Origin: an uncultured Bifidobacterium sp. | GTDB lineage: Bacteria > Actinomycetota > Actinomycetes > Actinomycetales > Bifidobacteriaceae | Assembly: GCA_937874315.1 (NCBI GenBank) | Contig: CALNAE010000351.1 | Span: 1 to 5,170 of the forward strand | Direction: 5' to 3' | Length of the DNA stretch: 5,170 nt | In this document: positions 1 through 5,170 of the stretch, piece by piece | Layout: the number at the start of each line of letters is the position of its first letter | How positions within the stretch are numbered: the stretch's first letter is position 1 | Translations under genes and position numbers: made by a program | The notes under the pieces: model-generated | Database searches by the model: none | What the model saw: only the letters and a program-made list of their open reading frames with translations | Told to the model about the DNA's origin: nothing

Positions 1-1898
1 GAACGGTTGATGGCGGAAATGATGGCCTTCAACGAGCTGGTGGTGATCGACGAATCGACGCCGACACCCCAGATGATCTGCATCTCGGACTCCTCGCCGA
101 TCTGGCATTCGACATACGACGCGGCCATGGCATCGGTACCGGCGGTCATGGCGTGTTCGGCGTAATCCATCACGGAAACCACAATGCCGAGATTCCTCAA
201 CACGTTGAGGAACGCGGCGAGCGGGCCGTTGCCGATACCGCTCAACTCGCGCTCGACGGGCTTCGCATCGGGCGTGGTGCCCCGATCGAGCAGTCGAGCC
301 TTGAGCACGGTATCGGAACCATCCTCGCCCGAGGACACGGATACCTTCAGCAGCTTGAGCCGGCCCCACGGTCTCAGGGTCGTGTCATGGCAGTCCTTCA
401 CCAGCGGGCCGGCCGCCGTAGCTCCGCTTTCCTCGACAGGAAGGTACTCATCCTTGAACAGGTGCCAGATATCCTCGTCACGAACCTCTCTCTTGGTCTG
501 GTCCGCGTAGTTCTGCACGATCTTGTCGAATTCGACCTGCAACCGCTTGGGCAGATCGAAATTATGGTTCGTCTTGAGCAGATAGGCCATGCCGCCCTTG
601 CCCGACTGCGAGTTGACACGGATGATCGCCTTGTAGCTCCGGCCGATGTCCTTAGGATCGATCGGGAGATAGGGAACCAACCAAAGGAAATCGTCAAGCT
701 GGGCATCCGCGCGCTCCGCCGCCATCTGCCTGGCATCGAGACCCTTCTTGATGGCGTCTTGATGCGAACCGGAGAACGCCGTGAACACCAGATTGCCGGC
801 GTACGGATGGCGCTCGGAAATCTTGATCTGATTGCAGTATTCCACGGTTTTACGCAATTCGGGGATATTCGAATAATCGATCTGCGGATCGATGCCCTGG
901 GTAAGCAGGTTCAGCCCCAACGTAACCAGATCGACGTTGCCGGTCCGCTCGCCGTTACCCAGCAGGCAACCCTCCACGCGATCGACGCCGGCAAGCATCG
1001 ACAATTCGGTTGCGGCGACGGCCATGCCCTCATCATTATGCGGATGGATCGAAAGCACGATCGTATCGCGATCACGAAGATTGCGCGACATGTATTCGAC
1101 CTCGTCGGCGAACACGTTCGGCGTGGTCATTTCGACGGTATTGGGCAGATTGATGATCATCTTGTGCTCAGCGGTCGGCTTGATGACATCGATGACGGCC
1201 TCGCACACCTCCAACGAATACTCGGGTTCGGCCCCGGAGAAGGACTCGGGCGAATATTCGTAATACACGTCAAGATCGCGTGCATCGCCTTCGAGCTCCT
1301 TGCACAGCACCGCGGCATCGGTGGCGAGCTTCTTGATCTCCGCCCGGTTCTTGCGGAACACGACCTCGCGCTGCAACACCGACACCGAATTGTAGAAGTG
1401 GACGATCGCGCGCCGGGCTCCACGCAAGCACTCGTAGGTTTTGCGGATCAAATGCTCGCGCGCCTGAGTCAGCACGGCGATGGTCACGTCGTCGGGAATC
1501 AGCTCGCGCTCGATCAGCATGCGGATGAAGTCGTAATCGGTTTCGGATGCGCTGGGGAATCCTACCTCGATCTCCTTGAATCCCATCGAAATCAGCAGAT
1601 TCCAGAACCGCAGCTTGCGTTCGGAATCCATAGGGTTGATCAACGCCTGATTGCCATCGCGCAGATCGACGGAGCACCAGCGCGGAGCCCGGGTGAGCAC
1701 ACGCTCGGGCCATGTGCGTTCCGGATAATCGAACGGAACCTGCCGGTTGTACGCCGCGTACTTGTGGTAGGGCATGGCACTGGGCCGCTGAGGCCCGCCG
1801 ACGAATCGCACCGGGGGCAGCAGCAGGTCGTTGTTCCCCCCGTTGGATGTTGCGGCAGCAGCCGCAAGATCGAATACCGATGCTTGATCCTGACCCAT
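1..1898 (-). CDS. leuA: 2-isopropylmalate synthase, C-terminal end cut by the window edge
   Basis: It condenses acetyl-CoA with 2-ketoisovalerate to 2-isopropylmalate, the first committed step of leucine synthesis, in the cytoplasm. I read 632 codons with no stop or frameshift. After an N-terminal extension, the DRE-TIM/HMGL barrel begins with VDLRDGNQAL (R80, D81). It continues with SIHPHNDEG (H285, H287) and GNGERTGN (314-321). D81, H285 and H287 have the same numbers as the metal ligands I remember for the Mycobacterium tuberculosis enzyme, so this is the long actinobacterial type. The C-terminal leucine-binding regulatory domain includes GIGNGPLAAF (from 554) and DYAEHAMTAG. The last residues read SSLKAIISAINRS, close to the usual family end, so only a few residues are lost. 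The ATG at 1898 has a strong Shine-Dalgarno sequence. The gene is divergent from the glycosyltransferase and probably has its own promoter. Feedback inhibition by leucine is expected from the regulatory domain. Confidence 0.97.
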   Translation of the reverse strand, partial: MGQDQASVFDLAAAAATSNGGNNDLLLPPVRFVGGPQRPSAMPYHKYAAYNRQVPFDYPERTWPERVLTRAPRWCSVDLRDGNQALINPMDSERKLRFWNLLISMGFKEIEVGFPSASETDYDFIRMLIERELIPDDVTIAVLTQAREHLIRKTYECLRGARRAIVHFYNSVSVLQREVVFRKNRAEIKKLATDAAVLCKELEGDARDLDVYYEYSPESFSGAEPEYSLEVCEAVIDVIKPTAEHKMIINLPNTVEMTTPNVFADEVEYMSRNLRDRDTIVLSIHPHNDEGMAVAATELSMLAGVDRVEGCLLGNGERTGNVDLVTLGLNLLTQGIDPQIDYSNIPELRKTVEYCNQIKISERHPYAGNLVFTAFSGSHQDAIKKGLDARQMAAERADAQLDDFLWLVPYLPIDPKDIGRSYKAIIRVNSQSGKGGMAYLLKTNHNFDLPKRLQVEFDKIVQNYADQTKREVRDEDIWHLFKDEYLPVEESGATAAGPLVKDCHDTTLRPWGRLKLLKVSVSSGEDGSDTVLKARLLDRGTTPDAKPVERELSGIGNGPLAAFLNVLRNLGIVVSVMDYAEHAMTAGTDAMAASYVECQIGEESEMQIIWGVGVDSSITTSSLKAIISAINR

Positions 1899-1901
1899 TG
1901 T

Positions 1902-1909
1902 TCCTCCTT
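1902..1909 (-). promoter_or_regulatory. Ribosome binding site of leuA
   Basis: On the minus strand the sequence reads AAGGAGGA, then ACA, then ATG. This is a near-perfect Shine-Dalgarno match and fixes the leuA start at 1898 rather than at the upstream in-phase or overlapping ATGs. Confidence 0.85.
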
Positions 1910-1948
1910 CTTGCGTCAGACGCCGCCACATCGGGCAGCATGATGTCT

Positions 1949-1968
1949 CGCGCGGCGAAAACCGCACG
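1949..1968 (-). promoter_or_regulatory. Hairpin in the presumed leuA leader
   Basis: Read on the minus strand, CGTGCGG, a six-base loop TTTTCG, and CCGCGCG form a 7-bp stem with one G-U pair. That pair becomes an A-C mismatch on the plus strand, so the structure favours RNA made in the leuA direction. It would lie close to the 5' end of a transcript started from the weak -10 at 1974-1979. There is no following U tract, so it is not an intrinsic terminator. A role in mRNA stability or regulation is only a possibility. Confidence 0.25.
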
Positions 1969-1973
1969 CCTTC

Positions 1974-1979
1974 ATACTA
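1974..1979 (-). promoter_or_regulatory. Possible -10 element of a leuA promoter
   Basis: TAGTAT on the minus strand resembles a sigma-70 type -10 hexamer and sits about 75 bases before the leuA start. No good -35 hexamer lies 16-18 bases upstream; the best, CGGTCA, matches only three positions of TTGACA. Treat it as a weak guess from the sequence alone. Confidence 0.2.
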
Positions 1980-2118
1980 GCGAGGACATCGCCCCTGACC
2001 GCCGGCGGCCACCATATGCTGATATGCATCGAGTACACTGGTGGTTCGACCGAACACCCATCGTTTCCCCGTCTTCACTGGACGCCATCGGCGGAGTGTC
2101 CCTCTCCAACGGCTTGAC

Positions 2119-2124
2119 AGGTGA
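2119..2124 (+). promoter_or_regulatory. Ribosome binding site of the glycosyltransferase gene
   Basis: AGGTGA, three bases before the ATG at 2128, matches the 3' half of the extended Shine-Dalgarno sequence GGAGGTGAT. In that register the GGAGG position falls about six bases before the start. This supports 2128 as the start codon. Confidence 0.6.
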
Positions 2125-2127
2125 GAT

Positions 2128-3294
2128 ATGCGCATAGGCTTCGTCTTCGACGATACGCTCGACGTGAACGACGGTGTACAACAACACATCGTCATACTTG
2201 GTCGAGAGCTTGCGCGCCTAGGCCATCATGTCGAATATCTGGTGGGTCAGACACGGCATTCCCCCGTACCCAACACCCATTCCCTAGCCAACAACGTCAT
2301 GGTGTCATTCAACGGCAACCGCATGCGCATCCCGGTCATAGCCAGACGGCGCACTTTGCAACAAGCCCTTGCCGACGGCGGATTCGATGTCCTCGATGTC
2401 CAGTCGCCCTACAGCCCCCTCATGGCGGGTCGAATCCTTTCCATGGCACGGCCAACCACCGGCGTGGTGGCGACCTATCACATCGCTCCCACCGGCACCT
2501 GGTCGCTGTTCGGTGGCAAGCTGCTGGCTCTGGTCAATGGCCGAACCCATCGGCGGGTGGATGAAGTGGTGTCGGTTTCGGACGTCGCGGCGCTGTATGC
2601 GAAGCAGACCGCCCATGTGGACAGCACGGTAATCGCCAATCCCGTTGATGTGAAGGCATTGCTCGCCGCGCGGGAGCAGGCAGGTGCGAAAAGCATCCTT
2701 CAGTTGCATGGACATGGGCCTCATATCGTGTTCATGGGCCGATTCGTCGAGCGCAAGGGCGCCGCCATCGTATTGGAGGCACTAGCCTGGGGGGAGCGCC
2801 ATGGCACGTTCCCCGGCGGGATGCACGTCACGATGGCGGGCAGCGGACCGCTCCTGGGGCCATGCCGACAACAGGCGACATCCCTGCGCACCCCCATCGA
2901 GTTCACGGGATTCGTCGACGAACAGGACAAAGCGGCACTGCTGGGGAGTGCGGATATCGCCGTTTTCCCCTCGACCGGAGGCGAATCCTTCGGCATCGTC
3001 ATTCTGGAGGCCATCGCATCGGGTGCCGGCGTGGTGCTGGCAGGGGATAATCCAGGATATCGCTCCACCCTGCTCAACGACGAAGACGCGCTGTTCACCA
3101 TCGGTTCCGAAGATCCCGATGCCCGGGCACGCCAGTTGGCCGAACGGATTGGCCTCGCGCTCTCAAATCCAGCCTGGGCCGAGCGCCTGCACCAACGTCA
3201 GGCCAACCTTCTGCGCCGTTACGACGTGACGACCGTCGCGCCCCAGATGCTCGCCGTCTACCGCCGGGCGATACTCGTCAGGAGACATGCCTAA
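2128..3294 (+). CDS. GT4-family glycosyltransferase, PimA-like
   Basis: A 388-residue GT-B retaining glycosyltransferase, expected at the inner face of the membrane, moving a sugar from a nucleotide donor to a lipid or envelope acceptor. The N-terminal Rossmann domain (about 1-185) opens with MRIGFVFDD, then DGVQQH (15-20), VSFNGN (59-64) and ATYHIAP with H118. The C-terminal donor domain has MGRFVERKG (R205, K210), then GFVDEQDKAALL and the GT4 E-x7-E pair E286/E294 in ESFGIVILE. H118, the GVQ block and the Arg/Lys pair resemble mycobacterial phosphatidylinositol mannosyltransferase PimA in order and, for H118 and G16, as I recall, in number. The common GGVQ motif here reads NDGVQ, so the first glycine is aspartate. 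The starting methionine leads directly into the first beta strand, which supports the start. The gene stands alone between minus-strand amino-acid genes. The family call is firm; donor and acceptor are unknown, and a PimA role is only inferred. Confidence 0.88.
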   Translation: MRIGFVFDDTLDVNDGVQQHIVILGRELARLGHHVEYLVGQTRHSPVPNTHSLANNVMVSFNGNRMRIPVIARRRTLQQALADGGFDVLDVQSPYSPLMAGRILSMARPTTGVVATYHIAPTGTWSLFGGKLLALVNGRTHRRVDEVVSVSDVAALYAKQTAHVDSTVIANPVDVKALLAAREQAGAKSILQLHGHGPHIVFMGRFVERKGAAIVLEALAWGERHGTFPGGMHVTMAGSGPLLGPCRQQATSLRTPIEFTGFVDEQDKAALLGSADIAVFPSTGGESFGIVILEAIASGAGVVLAGDNPGYRSTLLNDEDALFTIGSEDPDARARQLAERIGLALSNPAWAERLHQRQANLLRRYDVTTVAPQMLAVYRRAILVRRHA

Positions 3295-3385
3295 AAGGGC
3301 CCGTTTCGTCAAGTATTCCCGTCGGTCGGCGTCGCGGCTCCGAGACGGTCGCAACCGGCAACCGGCAACCGGCAACCGGCCGAGT
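3295..3385. other. Convergent intergenic gap without a clear terminator
   Basis: The 91 bases separate the 3' ends of the glycosyltransferase gene and the 206-residue gene. I looked for a GC-rich stem followed by a T run in both directions and found none. GGGCCC near 3297-3302 is flanked by AAAA and GTTT but has no loop. CCGTC (3319-3323) and GACGG (3344-3348) could pair only across a 20-base loop. Termination here is either factor-dependent or not visible; the heptamer array fills the last third. Confidence 0.5.
3351..3380. repeat. Tandem 7-bp repeat, four perfect copies
   Basis: GCAACCG is repeated four times without a mismatch (3351-3378), followed by GC of a fifth copy. It lies in the convergent gap, ending five bases after the stop codon of the minus-strand 206-residue gene. 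Each junction creates CCGG, so neighbouring units can fold as CCGG-TTG-CCGG or its complement, giving small alternative hairpins in either transcript. The seven-base unit is not a multiple of three but is non-coding, so copy-number change would not shift a frame unless it joined a reading frame through the nearby stop. Confidence 0.9.
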
Positions 3386-4006
3386 CTATCCGACCAGCGC
3401 CACGCCGCGCCGCGCCATGCAATATGCGTTGCCCAGCCAGGTATGCCGGGAGTTGGGCCACACGGCGCCGAGACGGGGCGAATCCTGGCTCATCCAGATG
3501 CTGGGGACCCTGCCATCGGCGCTGCGCGATCCGAGGAGATTGAAACCGTTCTTCCTCATCAGCCAGTCCGGATGCTGCGTGGCGATGGCCAGCCCCTCCT
3601 CCAAGGTCAACGGAAGCCGTTCGTCGGAATCGATGAGCTTGCGCGCGACATCCGGCTCGCGATTGACATATGCCGTGCCGGTATGCGGGTCCACGGCCAG
3701 ATAGAACGGACCCTCGGGGGGTTCGAAGCCGTCCTGCGGCAGGAAACTGGCGATATCCCGTGGCGGCATGGTAGTGAAACCGGCCATGCGATTGATGCTG
3801 GTTCGTGCGATCAACGATTCGGGTGAAATCAGCTCGCGCGTCGGCACCAGCAGAATATTCGTCCCCAAGTCGCTGTTTTCCAACGCATCGACGAGCGGAA
3901 CGGCCAGCGAGCGGAAGGCCTCTTCGCTCATATCGGCGACGTCGGGATATCCCAACGCGACGATGCGGTCAAGTTGTCTGTGTGCTTCTCGTGATGCTTG
4001 CGACAT
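3386..4006 (-). CDS. Conserved actinobacterial protein of unknown function, probably DUF5701
   Basis: A 206-residue soluble protein with no signal peptide or membrane segment. It opens with a short helical region (SREAHRQLDRIVALGYPDVADMSEEAFRSL). A middle part follows with FYLAVDPHTGTAYVN (101-115), and then a block that I recall as typical of DUF5701: LTLEEGLAIATQHPDWL (133-149), GFNLLGSRSADGRVPSIWMS (154-173), PRLG and NSRHTWLGNAYC (185-196). No catalytic motif of a known enzyme class is evident and I assign no function. I chose the ATG at 4006. The open frame continues upstream to 4243, but that part would overlap asd and its composition is that of an out-of-frame shadow. A GGGAG lies only two bases before the ATG, which is short. 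It follows asd by 58 bases on the same strand with no terminator between, so co-transcription is likely. The family name is from memory. Confidence 0.8.
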   Translation of the reverse strand: MSQASREAHRQLDRIVALGYPDVADMSEEAFRSLAVPLVDALENSDLGTNILLVPTRELISPESLIARTSINRMAGFTTMPPRDIASFLPQDGFEPPEGPFYLAVDPHTGTAYVNREPDVARKLIDSDERLPLTLEEGLAIATQHPDWLMRKNGFNLLGSRSADGRVPSIWMSQDSPRLGAVWPNSRHTWLGNAYCMARRGVALVG

Positions 4007-4064
4007 AGCTCCCAGTATCTCTCGATATCTCGAAAATCGCTCGACGGCTCGCGCGCATGCGCCG
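4007..4064 (-). other. Short spacer between asd and the downstream gene
   Basis: The 58 bases hold the perfect 10-bp palindrome GCGCATGCGC (4053-4062) just after the asd stop, and GAGATA twice in tandem-like order before the next ATG. No T run follows the palindrome and it has no loop, so it does not look like an intrinsic terminator. This supports one transcript across both genes. Confidence 0.4.
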
Positions 4065-5135
4065 CTACAGTCTGTCTGCGAAGTGTTTGCGGGCCACGAT
4101 CTCGGCGAGCTCCACGGCGTTGAGCGCCGCACCCTTGCGCAGGTTGTCGTTGGCGATGAAGAACGACAACCCATGATTGCCGTCAACCGCCTGATCCTGG
4201 CGGATTCTGCCGACAAAACTCGGATCCTTGCCGGCAGCCTCAAGCGGCGTGGGAATGTCGCTCAGTTCGACGCCGGGGGCGTCGCGTAGCAATTCACGTG
4301 CCATGTCGGGTGTGACCTCGCGCGTGAATTCCGCGTTGACGCTCATGCCATGCGCCGTGAATATTCCGACGCGCACGCAGGTGCAGGAGGCGGCCAGATG
4401 CGGCAGATGCAGAATCTTGCGGCTCTCGTTGCGCAGTTTCTGCTCCTCATCGGTTTCCTCGGACCCGTCATCGACGATGGCCCCAATAAACGGCACGACA
4501 TCAAAGGCTATGGTGCGCACCACTTTGGTCGGCTTCGGAAAATCAACGGCGGAACCGTCGAACGCGAGCTTGTCGGCACCCTGCTCAACGGCGACCTTGG
4601 CCTCGTTCATCAGCTGCTCCACACCCGCACGACCCGCGCCGGATACCGCCTGATAGGAGCTGACGATAAGACGTTTGAGTCCGAAGGCGACGTCGAGCGG
4701 TTTCAGCACCGGAATGCACGCCATGGTGGTGCAGTTTGGGTTGGCGATGATACGCGTGGGGATGTTATCGAGATCGTCGGGATTCGCCTCGGCCACCACG
4801 AGCGGAACATCGTCGTGCATACGCCACTGCGAAGAATTATCGACGACGTAGGCACCCGCCTTGGCGAAGCGCGGCGCCCAGATTTTCGACGTGCCGCCGC
4901 CGGCGGAGAAAATCGCGATATCGATGCCGGATAGGTCGGCCCGCTCGACGTCCTCCACCTCGATGTCCCGACCACGCCACGACAGCACCTTACCGGCGGA
5001 GTGAGCAGAGGCCATGAACCGCAGATCCTTTATTGGAAAATTACGCTCGTCAAGCACCCGGCGCATCACCATGCCGACCTGTCCGGTCGCACCAAGCACC
5101 GCCACATTGACGCCACGATCACCAATCCGTACCAT
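4065..5135 (-). CDS. asd: Aspartate-semialdehyde dehydrogenase
   Basis: It reduces L-aspartyl-4-phosphate to L-aspartate 4-semialdehyde with NADPH in the cytoplasm, the branch point to lysine/diaminopimelate, threonine, methionine and isoleucine. The protein has 356 residues, within the normal range. The N-terminal dinucleotide fold shows VAVLGATGQVG (11-21). The catalytic cysteine is C135 in ANPNCTTMACIPVLKPL, Q162 lies in SSYQAVSGAG, and R255 and the general base H262 lie in RVGIFTAHGMSVNAEF. The HGMSVNAEF version of this segment differs slightly from the GHSLSINAEF I recall in mycobacteria but keeps the histidine. The ATG at 5135 has AGAGGAG five bases upstream and overlaps the preceding stop codon as TAATG, so translation is probably coupled to the upstream gene. 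The DUF5701-like gene follows by 58 bases. All expected active-site residues are present and there is no sign of damage. Confidence 0.97.
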   Translation of the reverse strand: MVRIGDRGVNVAVLGATGQVGMVMRRVLDERNFPIKDLRFMASAHSAGKVLSWRGRDIEVEDVERADLSGIDIAIFSAGGGTSKIWAPRFAKAGAYVVDNSSQWRMHDDVPLVVAEANPDDLDNIPTRIIANPNCTTMACIPVLKPLDVAFGLKRLIVSSYQAVSGAGRAGVEQLMNEAKVAVEQGADKLAFDGSAVDFPKPTKVVRTIAFDVVPFIGAIVDDGSEETDEEQKLRNESRKILHLPHLAASCTCVRVGIFTAHGMSVNAEFTREVTPDMARELLRDAPGVELSDIPTPLEAAGKDPSFVGRIRQDQAVDGNHGLSFFIANDNLRKGAALNAVELAEIVARKHFADRL

Positions 5136-5170
5136 TACCGCTCCTCTTCATCGTTCTCATCGTTCCATTC
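5135..5170 (-). CDS. C-terminal end of an upstream gene, possibly aspartokinase (lysC/ask)
   Basis: Read on the minus strand from the window edge, one frame gives EWNDENDEEER and then TAA, whose last A is the first base of the asd ATG (TAATG). The overlap, the same strand and the ribosome binding site inside these codons support a real upstream gene that ends here. Only eleven codons are visible, very acidic, and they carry no recognisable motif. In many actinobacteria the gene directly before asd is the aspartokinase gene, so that is the best guess from context, but the visible tail itself does not show it. Confidence 0.5.
   Translation of the reverse strand, partial: EWNDENDEEER
5141..5147 (-). 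promoter_or_regulatory. Ribosome binding site of asd, inside the upstream reading frame
   Basis: AGAGGAG followed by five bases and ATG on the minus strand. It fixes the asd start at 5135 and lies within the last codons of the presumed upstream gene, an arrangement that fits translational coupling. Confidence 0.75.

Larger units (their letters stand above)
1899..2127. other. Divergent intergenic region between leuA and the glycosyltransferase gene
   Basis: These 229 bases must carry the 5' signals of both divergent genes. Besides the leuA ribosome binding site, weak -10 and hairpin listed separately, it holds an AT-rich patch at 2013-2029. In that patch CATAT and ATATG form a perfect 5-bp inverted repeat around GCTG (2013-2026), followed by the palindrome ATGCAT (2024-2029). 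TACACT at 2034-2039 is a weak -10 candidate for the glycosyltransferase gene, without a clear -35. I found no leucine-rich leader peptide, T-box-like element or attenuator before leuA. Confidence 0.5.

Noticed and set aside
153..1943. A 596-codon open frame on the plus strand, antisense to leuA.
   Set aside because: Its codons lie exactly opposite leuA codons, so its stops would need TTA, CTA or TCA in leuA. Those codons are rare in a GC-rich genome and absent here. The translation resembles no protein I know, and leuA is unmistakable on the other strand.
1916..1975. A 19-codon minus-strand mini-ORF ending just before the leuA ribosome binding site, considered as a leader peptide.
   Set aside because: It contains no leucine codon, has no Shine-Dalgarno sequence and overlaps the possible -10 element, so it does not fit a leucine attenuator.
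2114..2119. A perfect TTGACA hexamer on the plus strand.
   Set aside because: It lies nine bases before the glycosyltransferase start and overlaps its ribosome binding site. The matching -10 would fall inside the coding region, where the N-terminal beta strand is already needed.
4007..4243. N-terminal extension of the 206-residue protein to an upstream ATG at 4243.
   Set aside because: It would overlap the 3' end of asd by about 180 bases, and its sequence is rich in Arg and Ser like an out-of-frame reading of asd. The ATG at 4006 begins where family-like sequence begins.
3287..4289. Plus-strand frames of 179 and 173 codons across the DUF5701-like gene and the end of asd.
   Set aside because: They run antisense to two well-supported minus-strand genes, overlap each other and show no recognisable motif.
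4350..4934. A 194-codon plus-strand frame antisense to asd.
   Set aside because: It is fully covered by the clear asd gene and uses the same kind of stop-free antisense register; there is no domain signal.
1..5170. Search for mobile elements, CRISPR arrays, tRNAs, toxin-antitoxin or defence genes.
   Set aside because: No transposase, long inverted repeats, spaced direct repeats, cloverleaf or small paired ORFs with support were seen; the genes are housekeeping or single-domain enzymes.

Overview
The window looks like an ordinary chromosomal segment of a high-G+C actinobacterium. It most resembles Bifidobacterium or a close relative, judged from codon use and from my memory of the LeuA, Asd and DUF5701-type sequences; no search was run. 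The G+C-rich third positions show up as long open frames antisense to the genes. I see no rRNA, tRNA, CRISPR array, insertion sequence, phage gene or plasmid function.

Layout. (1) Positions 1-1898, minus strand: leuA, 2-isopropylmalate synthase, complete at its N-terminus and cut by the window edge only a few residues from its C-terminus. (2) Positions 1899-2127: divergent intergenic region with the leuA ribosome binding site, a possible leuA promoter, a hairpin in the presumed leuA leader and an AT-rich dyad. (3) Positions 2128-3294, plus strand: a GT4 glycosyltransferase of the PimA type. (4) Positions 3295-3385: convergent gap holding four perfect copies of a 7-bp repeat. (5) Positions 3386-4006, minus strand: a 206-residue protein of unknown function, probably DUF5701. 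(6) Positions 4065-5135, minus strand: asd, aspartate-semialdehyde dehydrogenase. (7) Positions 5135-5170, minus strand: the last codons of an upstream gene whose TAA overlaps the asd ATG. By the usual actinobacterial order this would be the aspartokinase gene, but the few codons visible do not prove it.

How the genes relate. Asd makes aspartate semialdehyde, the branch point to lysine/diaminopimelate, threonine, methionine and isoleucine. LeuA makes the committed step to leucine. The window is therefore mainly amino-acid biosynthesis, with asd probably in an operon between the upstream gene and the DUF5701 gene, and leuA in its own unit. The glycosyltransferase lies alone on the opposite strand and has no evident metabolic link to its neighbours; its fold suggests transfer of a sugar to a membrane lipid or cell-envelope acceptor.

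I do not find a convincing undescribed system. The points most worth a second look are the intergenic heptamer repeat, the orphan PimA-like enzyme with an altered N-terminal glycine motif, and the uncharacterised gene that follows asd.
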